Made by a program: the position numbers and the translations under genes
From: Pontibacterium sinense
Lineage (GTDB): Bacteria > Pseudomonadota > Gammaproteobacteria > Pseudomonadales > Balneatricaceae
NCBI RefSeq assembly: GCF_015209595.1
Contig: NZ_JADEYS010000011.1
Location: 81,048 to 145,047 of the forward strand
Length of the DNA stretch: 64,000 nucleotides
Direction of reading: 5' to 3'
The notes under the pieces: model-generated
What the model saw: the letters and a program-made list of their open reading frames with translations, nothing else
Told to the model about the DNA's origin: nothing
The model's database searches: none
Part shown: in pieces, positions 22,171-31,179 of the stretch
Numbering within the stretch: the first letter of the stretch is position 1
How the letters are laid out: every line of letters starts with the position of its first letter

Positions 22171-23952
22171 CTACTTCGGCTTATCAATCACCATATCTAC
22201 CCGGCGGTTAAGCTTCCTTCCACTTACCGTTTTGTTGGTCGCCATCGGTTGAGTTTCGCCATAACCCTTCACCGTCAACCGCTTAGGATCAATACTGTAG
22301 TCATCAATCAGACGCTTATACACCGCATCGGCACGCCGTTCAGATAACCACTGATTGTATTCATCGGTGCCGGTAGAGTCCGTATGACCCGCGATAACGG
22401 CATCCATATCAGGGTTCGCTTTCAGGTATTCCGCCGCATCATTGATGTCTTTATCGTATTTGTTAACCAACAAGGACGAATTTAGTGCGAACTTCACATC
22501 CATACGAAACGCAAGTTTATTACCTTCAATTTCCCGGAACCTATCGTCTTCTTTGATCAGTCCCGCCATCAAGGCGTCTTTATCGAATGTCTGCTGTACC
22601 GGCGTTTCAGGTGGGCAGCGTCCAAAGGCATCAGACTCATCAGCATGGCTAACCATCGCGTCTGCACCTGCAGTGCCAGCAACGTCAAAGGAAGACACTA
22701 ACTGCCCCATGGCCGCCAACGTACGTGCCTGTGCCAACTTCAGATTATGCTCTGTGTTGACGTAGGTACGGCGGACTTCGAAGTATTCGTTTTCGGTATC
22801 GAGCAGATCGAGCAACGTACGTTGGCCGATATCAAACTGTTTGCGGTACGCATCGCGGGCTTTGCCAATCGCCTGCTGGTTGCGATCGAGGTACTGCGCC
22901 TGCTGCGTCAGGCTGTTGATGTCATTATGCGCAATCACAACTTGCTGGCGGACGTCACGGCAGACTTTACGGCGCTCGTGATAGGCGGTATCCATGCGAC
23001 GATCAAACTGACGCTGACGGGCCCGGTCAGAACCCCCGTTATAGAGGTTGTAACTCATCAACAGTTCGATCGCTTCTTCGTCACGTTCGACATCAACTCC
23101 ATCGGTGAAGTCTTCCACTTCCTTACGCAAGCGCAGGTCCAATCGGGGCAACATATCGGCATCTTTGGATTTACGTGCCGCTTGCGCAGCCAGCATATTT
23201 TCTGTCGCGGCATTCAGATCCGGATGCATCACATACGCACGGTTCAGTGCGTCATTACGTGTGACAGGGATCAGCTCAGTTTTGAGGCTGGGTTCATCAA
23301 GCTGTTCTGCTGGTAGCTCGCCAATCACTCGCTGGAAACGGGCGGTAACATCATGCAGATTGGTCGCTTCGGTCAGGAGGTTCGCTTCAGCCAGAGCCAA
23401 TCGTGCTGTCGCCTGCTCCAGATCGACGCGCCGGCCAATACCTGCGTCGGTGCGCTCTTTGATATCATCATAAACTTGGCGGTGCTCAATGTAGTTTTCC
23501 TTCGCTAGCTCGACGAGTTTTTGGTAACGCAAGGTATCGAGGTAGGCCCGGGTGGTGTCGAGCACAACATCTTCAGATGTTTTTCGGAACTGGTAAAAGC
23601 GGACTTTACTGACATGATTCAGGCGTGCTACTTCGTTTTTCGTCGCAAAACCATCAAACAACATCTGTGTCAGGCTCAAACGCACACTCCAAGGATCGTA
23701 CGAGATGTCGGATGTGTTATCTCGGTCCAAACGCTCATGCCCTATCTGCGCATTCAGGTCCACCCGTGGGTAATACCCTCCTTTGCCAACCCGCTGCTCT
23801 TCCTCTGAGGCTTCAAAGTTGTACCAGCTGGCTTTCACCTCGGGGTTCCCTTCAACCGAACGAGAGATCGCATCGTTAAGAGAACTTACGGGTTCGGCCC
23901 AGGCTGGGGCTGCTGAGATCACTAATGCAGCCAGAAATAAACGATTGCTCAT
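22171..23952 (-). CDS. TolC-family outer membrane factor fused to C-terminal OmpA domain (LapE/AggA-like)
   Basis: A 593-residue protein with a signal peptide ending AWA (residue 19). Residues 25-430 form the TolC/OEP domain: two helical repeats with LDTTRAYLDTLRYQKLVELA and NTEHNLKLAQARTLAAMGQL, typical of type I secretion outer membrane channels. Residues 480-593 are an OmpA-like peptidoglycan-binding domain with VIAGHTDSTGTDEYNQWLSE, RADAVYKRL and GRKLNRRVDM. In related Lap/Agg loci these are usually separate genes, so the fusion would anchor the channel to the cell wall. It belongs with the LapB/LapC exporter and adhesin at 25-34.7 kb. Its promoter region is shared with the divergent lapG-like gene. 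Confidence 0.92.
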   Translation of the reverse strand: MSNRLFLAALVISAAPAWAEPVSSLNDAISRSVEGNPEVKASWYNFEASEEEQRVGKGGYYPRVDLNAQIGHERLDRDNTSDISYDPWSVRLSLTQMLFDGFATKNEVARLNHVSKVRFYQFRKTSEDVVLDTTRAYLDTLRYQKLVELAKENYIEHRQVYDDIKERTDAGIGRRVDLEQATARLALAEANLLTEATNLHDVTARFQRVIGELPAEQLDEPSLKTELIPVTRNDALNRAYVMHPDLNAATENMLAAQAARKSKDADMLPRLDLRLRKEVEDFTDGVDVERDEEAIELLMSYNLYNGGSDRARQRQFDRRMDTAYHERRKVCRDVRQQVVIAHNDINSLTQQAQYLDRNQQAIGKARDAYRKQFDIGQRTLLDLLDTENEYFEVRRTYVNTEHNLKLAQARTLAAMGQLVSSFDVAGTAGADAMVSHADESDAFGRCPPETPVQQTFDKDALMAGLIKEDDRFREIEGNKLAFRMDVKFALNSSLLVNKYDKDINDAAEYLKANPDMDAVIAGHTDSTGTDEYNQWLSERRADAVYKRLIDDYSIDPKRLTVKGYGETQPMATNKTVSGRKLNRRVDMVIDKPK

Positions 23953-24262
23953 TTTCTAATCTGCCTTTCAAAATCATCGGTAAAATCCACTGATTAAATT
24001 TTAACCAGCAGTCGTATATTTCAAGATAGACGACAGTGGTATGTAAAGACAGCTTTACACCTAAAAAATTGAGGATTAATTATTCAAGAAAAGATAGAAT
24101 CGGCCGATATTTAACCAGATGTCGCGGCACCATTGTAAACAGAGACGCTATAAACAAAGAAACATCAGGTCATTTTTCAACCAGAAGTTTATTTTTCTCT
24201 GTTAGCACCATTTTTGGCTTTATTCAGTTTACTGATCAGTTGTTTAGTCAGGAGCAGTATTT
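23953..24262. promoter_or_regulatory. Divergent promoter region of TolC-OmpA and lapG-like genes
   Basis: These 310 bases separate divergent genes of the same adhesion system. They contain the dyad TGTAAAG-ACAG-CTTTACA at 24042-24059, a candidate operator or hairpin. The 25 bases before the GTG start of the lapG-like gene contain its GGAG site. Confidence 0.4.
24042..24059. promoter_or_regulatory. 18-bp dyad, candidate operator
   Basis: TGTAAAG and CTTTACA are perfect inverted arms around ACAG, located in the promoter region between the TolC-OmpA and lapG-like genes. The binding protein is unknown; the LuxR-type regulator of the locus is one possibility. Confidence 0.35.
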
Positions 24263-24952
24263 GTGCGTTTAAGAATCGGTACATGGGCAACAAACAGTCT
24301 GTTTTCGCTGTTCCTTCTGGGTGCATCAGCCAGTGTTGTTGCCAATACATCAGTAGAAAATCTCGAAAGCCTGAGTAATATCCAGAATCTGGCCGAAAGC
24401 CGTTATGGCAATCTAGCAGCCGATTCAGTGAGTCGCTGGCGCCACCTGTTAGATGCCAGCTACAGTTTGCCTGAGCAGGAAAAACTCCAAAGAATCAATA
24501 AGTTCTTTAACCTCCACGTATACTACGACGAAGATAAGAAAATCTGGCAGAAGGCTGATTATTGGGCCACACCACTTGAAACGCTGGCCCGAGCACGTGG
24601 CGACTGTGAAGACTTCACCATCGCTAAATATATCTCTCTGCGTCTGCTGGATATTCCCGCAAACAAGTTAAAGTTAACGTACGTTAATCTTTATCCGGTA
24701 ATCGGAGATAATAGCGAAAAACAAGCACACATGGTGTTGGCTTATTATCCGGACGAACAGTCAGACCCGCTTATTCTGGATAACTTACAGGGTAAAATAC
24801 TACCCGCATCCAAGCGCCCTGAATTAAAACCCGTGTTCAGCTTTAATGACTCTACAATGTGGATCAATGGCCAGCAAAGCGATGTAAAGCCACAGTTACG
24901 CCTTAGCAGATGGCGCGATGTTTTAAATCGTATGCACGACGATGGTTTGTAA
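24263..24952 (+). CDS. lapG: LapG-type periplasmic cysteine protease (BTLCP family)
   Basis: LapG is a periplasmic calcium-dependent transglutaminase-like protease that cuts the N-terminus of LapA-type adhesins and releases them from the surface. This 229-residue protein has a signal peptide, the DYWATPLETLARARGDCEDF motif with Cys115, His156 in QAHMVLAYY and Asp173 in PLILDNL: the full catalytic triad. The start is a GTG with GGAG 9 bases upstream. It faces the adhesin gene tail-to-tail (stop to stop 48 bp). An inverted repeat CGACGATGG/CCATCGTCG (24937-24971) spans its end. No LapD-like receptor, normally its inhibitor, is adjacent. Confidence 0.92.
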   Translation: MRLRIGTWATNSLFSLFLLGASASVVANTSVENLESLSNIQNLAESRYGNLAADSVSRWRHLLDASYSLPEQEKLQRINKFFNLHVYYDEDKKIWQKADYWATPLETLARARGDCEDFTIAKYISLRLLDIPANKLKLTYVNLYPVIGDNSEKQAHMVLAYYPDEQSDPLILDNLQGKILPASKRPELKPVFSFNDSTMWINGQQSDVKPQLRLSRWRDVLNRMHDDGL

Positions 24953-25000
24953 TAAAAAACAGCCATCGTCGCGCGGGGCTAATTAGAACCTCTGAACAGG

Positions 25001-28000
25001 TTAAAGATCAGTGATTAATGTTCCGTTGGTCACCAGATCCTGCACCAAAGCCGACTGATCCACCACGTTGTTGACGGTATAGGCACTGACCAGATCCACA
25101 TTTTCCAGTACGATCACCTGTTCCACATCACCGGCGTTAAAGCCACCAGCAAAGTCACCGTCGGTGCTGATCTGCACCACCGTATCGCCATCCCCGTTCA
25201 ACTCGAAGTGCAGGAAGTGGGTCAGATCCCCTCCGCCTTCTCCGTCAAGTAGTTCACTCAGGTTCAGTGCATCCCCTCCGCTGGCAGGCAAGCTGCTATC
25301 AAAGTCTGTAATGGTATCTGTTGCCGGAGTTCCTGCGACACCGCCATCATTAAGCTGCCATACAAAGGTATCTGAACCGGCACCGCCAATCAGCGTGTCA
25401 TCACCCTCTCCACCAATCAGTATGTCATCACCCGCATTACCGGATAGCTGGTCATCTCCCGCCAAGCCATTCAGGGTATTGCTATCTTCATTACCGCCCA
25501 ATGCATTGTTGCTACCGTCACCGTTCAGATCATCCAGCGTACCGCTCATGTTGATCTCAATCGTATCGCTGTCGGTGTCCTGATCACTGTCGGTCACGTT
25601 TATACCGGCACTGATATTGAAGTCCTGAGCTTCAGTCAGATAATTCACTGTCAGCTCGTTAGGGACCAATTTGTATGCCCCACTATCGGATTCAAAGACG
25701 ATAAATGTAAAATCATCCAGACCAAAGTCAGATGCATTGATGGTCACGGTGTCGTTATCCGAAACGGTGACCACATTGCTGGAGACACCAGCCGGCAGAG
25801 CAGTATAGGTAAACCCATCAACCCCGAGGTTTTCCAATTCGGAAGGTTTCACACTGTAAACCGTATACCTCAGATCGGCCGTACCGTTCCCTACAATATC
25901 CACCTTCAGGCTCATACCTGTCACGTTCTGATCAAAGCTCATGAACAGGTGATCATCCTTATCAGTATCTGCATCTACATCCTGGCCCGTTCCAACCCCC
26001 ATAGTATTTGCGCTGGTGTTGACTGTACTGCGAATGTAAGCACTGCTACCTGCCTCATATTCATACCCATAAAACAGGGTTTGAATAGGATCTTCGAGCG
26101 CGCCATTGGAGGAGAGTCGGAAACTGCTGGTGTTCCCGCCCGAGAGGTTTGCAGCAATTCCCACATCACTGGCCACCGTTTGGACAGCCATATACTGGTG
26201 ATAGGTATACGTGCTCAGATCCTCATTCAGAGTCAGAGTAAATACGGTTGTATCGTCGGCTAACTTACCTGTCACCGTTTTAGTACCCGCATCACTGGTG
26301 ATCGTTATCGGTTCTTCATTGGCATACAGGTCAACACTGGTATTCACCGTACCCCAACTGAAACTTTCGGGTGTATCGGCAGAGGAGTCCAGATCAATAG
26401 CCCCCAAAACCTGCCCTACTCCGTTCAAGCCATGCGCATCCGATATCGAAAGAATCTCGGGTTGATCATCTATCTGACTAATGATGAGCGATCCGGAAGG
26501 AGAGCTATCACCATCAATATCCAGTGCGCTGACGACAAACGATACGCTATCCAGATCACTACCTGGATCGTGATTCACCGGGTTAAGCAAGGTATAGCTG
26601 TACGACACATCTCCGGTACCTGCGTTATAACCGGTGACAACCAGCTCTTCATTAAGATTGCTGACCACACTCAATGGGGTGATAACCGTTGCGGTGGCCA
26701 GTTGAGCGGCGGTGAGCGTCACGCCAGCAATAGTGACTGATGCCAGACCGTCCGGTGCAATCACTTTAAAACTACCATTGGCCGTTTCACTGGTATCCCC
26801 CACCGACAACAAGCCAACATCGTAAACAGCAACGCCATCACTGCCGGTGAAATCCAGTTCAACACCATGATCCTCCCCAACATTAATGGTGACTGTAGCC
26901 GTATTTGAAACCGCGCCCGAATCATCTTTGATGGTATAGGTGAAGCTGTCCTGCCCAATAAAGGTGCCATTTGGCGTGTAGTTAAACGTACCGTCCACAT
27001 TCAGAGTGACTGTTCCTTGCGACGGCTGAGTGAAGCTGTTGATCTGAATTGGATCACCTTCTGGATCAGAGTCGTTACTCATCACATCGATATCAATCGC
27101 CGTGTTCTGATCTGTTGTATCGCTATCATTGACCGCGACTGGCGCATCGTTCACCGGTTCAACGGTGATGCTGACCGTCGCCGGGTTTGAGGTGGTGCCC
27201 GTGGCATCATCTACGGTGTACGCAAAGCTGTCCGGTCCGTTGTAATCCTGATCCGGCGTATAGGTCACCACACCCGTCACGGGATCTACTGAAACCGAAC
27301 CGTGATCCGGCTGAGCCGTGATCGTCACTGTCGTTGGATCAATGTCTCCGTCCGGATCGGTATCGTTGGCCAGTACATCAATATCAATCGCGACATCTTC
27401 ATCGGTTGTCACAACATCGTTCACAGCCACCGGAGGATCGGCTACCGGATCAACCGTAATACTGACCGTTGCTGCATTTGATGTCGTACCGGTTGCGTCA
27501 TCCACTGTGTAGGCAAAGCTATCCGGCCCGTTGTAATCCTGATCCGGGGTATAGGTCACTACACCCGTCACCGGATCCACAGAAACAGAACCATGATCCG
27601 GCTGATCCGTGATGGTCACCGTCGTTGGATCGATGTCGCCATCCGGATCGCTATCATTGGCCAACACATCAATATCAATCGCTACATCTTCATCGGTGGT
27701 TACAGCATCATTCACCGCCACCGGTGGATCGTCCACTGGATCCACTGTAATACTGACCGTCGCCGGATTCGAGGTGGTACCCATCTCATCATCTACGGTG
27801 TAAGCAAAGCTGTCCGGTCCGTTATAATCCTGATCCGGCGTATAGGTCACCATACCGGTCACCGGATCTACTGAAACAGATCCGTGATCCGGTTGAGTCG
27901 TAATGGTCACTGTCGTTGGATCGATATCTCCGTCCGGATCCGTATCATTAGCCAATACGTTGATATCAATCGCCACATCTTCATCGGTGGTCACAGCATC

Positions 28001-30286
28001 ATTCACAGCCACCGGTGGATCACCTAATGGGCCCACGTTAATGCTAACAGTCGCCGGATTCGAGGTCGTACCCGTCGCGTCATCTACGGTGTAGCCAAAG
28101 CTGTCCGGTCCGTTGTAATCCTGATCCGGGGTATAGGTCACGACACCGGTCACCGGATCTACAGCAACAGAACCATGATCGGGTTGTTCCGTGATCGTCA
28201 CTGTCGTTGGATCGATGTCGCCGTCCGGATCGGTATCGTTGGCAAGGACATCAATATCTATTGCCACATCTTCATCGGTGTTCACAGCATCGTTCACGGC
28301 CACCGGTGGGTCGGCGACAGGTTCCACTGTGATGCTGACAGTCGCCGGATTCGAGGTGGTACCGGTTGCATCATCCACGGTGTAGCCAAAGCTGTCCGGT
28401 CCGTTATAGTCCTGATCCGGCGTATAGGTCACAACACCGGTGACCGGATCCACTGATACCGAACCGTGCTCGGGTTGTGACGTAATGGTCACCGTTGTTG
28501 GATCAATATCTCCATCCGGATCGGTATCGTTGGCCAATACATCGATATTAATCGCCACATCTTCATCCGTAATGACTTCGTCATTCACGGCCACCGGAGG
28601 GTCAGGCACCGGCTCCACAGTAATACTGACCGTCGCAGGATTCGAGGTGTTGCCTTCATTGTCCTGTACGGTATAAGCAAAGCTGTCCGGTCCGTTATAG
28701 TCCTGATCCGGTGTATAGGTCACAACACCGGTGACCGGATCCACCGATACCGAACCATGATCCGGTTGATTGGTGATGGTCACCGTCGTCGGATCAATAT
28801 CTCCATCCGGATCACTGTCGTTCGCCAGTACATCGATATCAATCGACACATCCTCATCTGTAAGGATTTCATCGTCCAGGGCAACAGGCGGAATGGGCTC
28901 TGGTGGATCAACAGGCGGTTCCACGGGCGGTTCCGCTACAGGCTCTACAGTAATACCCACTGTAGCCGGGTTCGACGTAATACCCGTGGCATCATCAACG
29001 GTATAGCTAAAGCTATCCGGACCGTTGTAGTTCGGATCTGGGGTATACGTCACCTCGCCGGTGACCGGATCCACAGACACAGAGCCATTATCTGGCTGGC
29101 TAGTGATTGTCACTGTCGTTGGGTCAATATCCCCATCCGGATCCGTATCGTTGGCGAGCACATCAATAGCTATCGCCACATCCTCATCGGTCGTCACTAC
29201 ATCATCGACCGCCACTGGGGGATCAGCCACCGGATCGACAGTGATGCTAACTGTCGCAGGATTAGACGTATTGCCCTCATCATCCTGTACCGTGTATTGA
29301 AAACTGTCCGGGCCGTTGTAGTCCTGATCCGGGACATAAGTCACCGCACCACTGGACGGATCAACGGAGACTGTGCCATGGCTCGGCTGACTGGTGATGG
29401 TAACGGTCGTCGGATCTATCTCCCCATCAGGGTCGTTATCGTTTGCCAGAACATTAATTTGGATCGCGTTATCTTCATCTGTACTGACGGCATCATCTTC
29501 AGCAATTGGAGATTCCGCAACCGGATTCACATTGATACTCACCGTTGCAGGATTAGAGGTATTCCCCTCATCATCCTGTACCGTGTACTGGAAACTGTCC
29601 GGACCGTTATAATTTTCATCCGGCGTATAAGTGATCGCCCCGCTCACGGGATCAACATTGACGATGCCGCTGGAAGGCAGAGACACGATATTCACTGAAG
29701 ATGGGTCAAGATCATCATCTGGATCACTGTCATTGCCCAAGACATCAATAACCGTGCTGCTGCCCTCATCAAGACTTACAGAATCAGCAACAGCAACAGG
29801 GGGTAACCCATCGAGATCAATCAGATCCGGGGTTTCAAAGACAAACGGCAACCCCTCAAAACCAGGACCGCCATATTCCAGCCCTTCTACATTTTCAATG
29901 ATTCGGGCCAGACGCACAAAACTATGACCCTCATCTCCGGCCGCACCCGCCGCTGGTGCAGGTAACACTTGCGATGGATCCTGTCCCGCTTCTAATGCAC
30001 TCAAGACAGCAGCAACCGAGGGATCAGTGATACTTTCCTCTTCCGCGATCACCGTCTGGTCAGCAAGCATCTCCCGCGTCAGAGTAACCTCTACCGGGTC
30101 ACCGAAACTCAGCGATGTGTCATCAGCCATCAGCAGCTCAACGTTGCCTGCCGATGAAGGTAAAATGACATCCCCTTCTTTCAGTTGATCACCCACTTCC
30201 AATAAACGTAACTGGCCATCGCTGTCACGGACATATGCATCGCCAGTGACTGCGGAAACCGTTGCAATGGGGGTATGGTTAGCCAT
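25001..30286 (-). CDS. Giant RTX adhesin, LapA-like, with cadherin-like repeats
   Basis: A 1761-residue secreted adhesin. The start at 30284-30286 has GGGGAG upstream. Residues 1-110 form the retention module of LapA proteins (HTPIATVSAVTGDAYVRDSD). PAAG at 111-114, followed by AAG, is the expected LapG cleavage site. Ten cadherin-like (Ig-fold) repeats follow from about residue 165, most of them 98 residues long with the calcium-binding DPDGDIDPTTVTI and DYNGPDSFAYTVDD blocks. Then come a VCBS/T1SS-143-like region, RTX nonapeptides (GGEGDDTLIGGAGSDTF) and the C-terminal type I secretion target domain. It is exported by the LapB/LapC/TolC-OmpA machinery. It is short for a LapA family member. 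Surface attachment and biofilm formation are the expected role. Confidence 0.93.
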   Translation of the reverse strand: MANHTPIATVSAVTGDAYVRDSDGQLRLLEVGDQLKEGDVILPSSAGNVELLMADDTSLSFGDPVEVTLTREMLADQTVIAEEESITDPSVAAVLSALEAGQDPSQVLPAPAAGAAGDEGHSFVRLARIIENVEGLEYGGPGFEGLPFVFETPDLIDLDGLPPVAVADSVSLDEGSSTVIDVLGNDSDPDDDLDPSSVNIVSLPSSGIVNVDPVSGAITYTPDENYNGPDSFQYTVQDDEGNTSNPATVSINVNPVAESPIAEDDAVSTDEDNAIQINVLANDNDPDGEIDPTTVTITSQPSHGTVSVDPSSGAVTYVPDQDYNGPDSFQYTVQDDEGNTSNPATVSITVDPVADPPVAVDDVVTTDEDVAIAIDVLANDTDPDGDIDPTTVTITSQPDNGSVSVDPVTGEVTYTPDPNYNGPDSFSYTVDDATGITSNPATVGITVEPVAEPPVEPPVDPPEPIPPVALDDEILTDEDVSIDIDVLANDSDPDGDIDPTTVTITNQPDHGSVSVDPVTGVVTYTPDQDYNGPDSFAYTVQDNEGNTSNPATVSITVEPVPDPPVAVNDEVITDEDVAINIDVLANDTDPDGDIDPTTVTITSQPEHGSVSVDPVTGVVTYTPDQDYNGPDSFGYTVDDATGTTSNPATVSITVEPVADPPVAVNDAVNTDEDVAIDIDVLANDTDPDGDIDPTTVTITEQPDHGSVAVDPVTGVVTYTPDQDYNGPDSFGYTVDDATGTTSNPATVSINVGPLGDPPVAVNDAVTTDEDVAIDINVLANDTDPDGDIDPTTVTITTQPDHGSVSVDPVTGMVTYTPDQDYNGPDSFAYTVDDEMGTTSNPATVSITVDPVDDPPVAVNDAVTTDEDVAIDIDVLANDSDPDGDIDPTTVTITDQPDHGSVSVDPVTGVVTYTPDQDYNGPDSFAYTVDDATGTTSNAATVSITVDPVADPPVAVNDVVTTDEDVAIDIDVLANDTDPDGDIDPTTVTITAQPDHGSVSVDPVTGVVTYTPDQDYNGPDSFAYTVDDATGTTSNPATVSITVEPVNDAPVAVNDSDTTDQNTAIDIDVMSNDSDPEGDPIQINSFTQPSQGTVTLNVDGTFNYTPNGTFIGQDSFTYTIKDDSGAVSNTATVTINVGEDHGVELDFTGSDGVAVYDVGLLSVGDTSETANGSFKVIAPDGLASVTIAGVTLTAAQLATATVITPLSVVSNLNEELVVTGYNAGTGDVSYSYTLLNPVNHDPGSDLDSVSFVVSALDIDGDSSPSGSLIISQIDDQPEILSISDAHGLNGVGQVLGAIDLDSSADTPESFSWGTVNTSVDLYANEEPITITSDAGTKTVTGKLADDTTVFTLTLNEDLSTYTYHQYMAVQTVASDVGIAANLSGGNTSSFRLSSNGALEDPIQTLFYGYEYEAGSSAYIRSTVNTSANTMGVGTGQDVDADTDKDDHLFMSFDQNVTGMSLKVDIVGNGTADLRYTVYSVKPSELENLGVDGFTYTALPAGVSSNVVTVSDNDTVTINASDFGLDDFTFIVFESDSGAYKLVPNELTVNYLTEAQDFNISAGINVTDSDQDTDSDTIEINMSGTLDDLNGDGSNNALGGNEDSNTLNGLAGDDQLSGNAGDDILIGGEGDDTLIGGAGSDTFVWQLNDGGVAGTPATDTITDFDSSLPASGGDALNLSELLDGEGGGDLTHFLHFELNGDGDTVVQISTDGDFAGGFNAGDVEQVIVLENVDLVSAYTVNNVVDQSALVQDLVTNGTLITDL
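26860..29810 (-). repeat. Ten tandem cadherin-like coding repeats (unit about 294 bp)
   Basis: The adhesin gene contains ten tandem units. Units 4-9 are nearly identical in protein (PPVAVNDAVTTDEDVAI start, spacing 294 bp, for example near 27430, 27724, 28018, 28307 and 28601). Units 1-3 and 10 are more diverged. Unit 3 is followed by a Pro-rich insert (PPVEPPVDPPEPIPP). High similarity of the central units implies recent duplication or gene conversion, and assembly collapse is possible. Confidence 0.9.
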
Positions 30287-30552
30287 GTTGTCGCACTCCC
30301 CTTTCAAGGCCAAAAATTCTTTAAACCATTGGGGCCCGATAACGCGATAAGAATGCGCTCTTGAACAGTGCTCTACTCAACACAAACCATTAAAAATCAG
30401 ATTTCCCTGTAGATTCCCCGCAAATAAAGGAGAACGGCTCCGCCAGTCGGATTCCGTTCCAAAACTCATTCCAATCGCGTTTACAGGCTTCTATCAGGTT
30501 AGAAAGGGGGCAAATTGCAGGCATTGTACTCAAGGTACAATATGACCAAATT

Positions 30553-31176
30553 TCATACAGTAGTTGACGATAGATGATTCAACATCAATACGAGCTGTAT
30601 GCGATCACGCGCACCGGTTTTAGCGAAAATTGAGGCCAGGTGAGCTTTCACTGTTCGTTCTGTAATTTCAAGTGAACTGGCAATTTCACGGTTGGTTGCA
30701 CCTCTGGCAACTTCACGTGCAACCATTTGTTCACGCTCTGTCAGCAGGTCTGAACAATCGACCTCCTCCGTGTGCATCACGTCCTGCATATGACCTGCAC
30801 TCAGTTGCAACACTCTCTCAATAAAAGAAGATCCCACCCAGTATCCACCATGCTCAACGACAAGCGCGACTTCTCTCAGCTGATTTACAGCGGCCAGAAC
30901 ATGGCAATAACCACAAGCCCCAGCCCCGAAAACATGCACAGCTTCATCGTTGTTCGGGATATTGGACAACACAACAATCGGACAACATAGTTGCTTGGCC
31001 TGTTCTAACCAAAGCAGACGATCCACCGCTGTCAGGGAGGTAAAATCCAGCCATACACAGCTTTTTCCACGCATAACCGCGGAGACTTCTGAGGGTGTAC
31101 GTACCGTAATAGAATCAGGAAACGCCTGATGCCAGCGTACGGGAGATAACGGTTTTTGGCTCACGAATACATGCAT
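30553..31176 (-). CDS. LuxR/NarL-type regulator within the Lap locus
   Basis: A 207-residue regulator. The C-terminal 60 residues are a LuxR helix-turn-helix (LLTEREQMVAREVARGATNR followed by EIASSLEITERTVKAHLASI). The N-terminal 120 residues look like a receiver fold but lack the acidic pair; an Asp in VWLDFTS could be the phosphorylation site or a remnant. It contains several Cys (LCCP, GACGYCH). It starts 3 bases after the lapC stop, so it is cotranscribed with the exporter genes, and it ends 267 bp before the adhesin start. It probably controls adhesin expression. Similar CsgD-like regulators act this way; that comparison is inference. Confidence 0.82.
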   Translation of the reverse strand: MHVFVSQKPLSPVRWHQAFPDSITVRTPSEVSAVMRGKSCVWLDFTSLTAVDRLLWLEQAKQLCCPIVVLSNIPNNDEAVHVFGAGACGYCHVLAAVNQLREVALVVEHGGYWVGSSFIERVLQLSAGHMQDVMHTEEVDCSDLLTEREQMVAREVARGATNREIASSLEITERTVKAHLASIFAKTGARDRIQLVLMLNHLSSTTV

Positions 31177-31179
31177 AGT

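Noticed and set aside
26860..29810. CRISPR-like regular repeats
   Set aside because: The repeats are 294-bp coding units within one open frame. I saw no CRISPR array or cas gene anywhere in the window.
27300..29930. Several open frames of 60-310 codons on the plus strand
   Set aside because: They are shadow frames of the adhesin repeat array and repeat with its 294-bp period.
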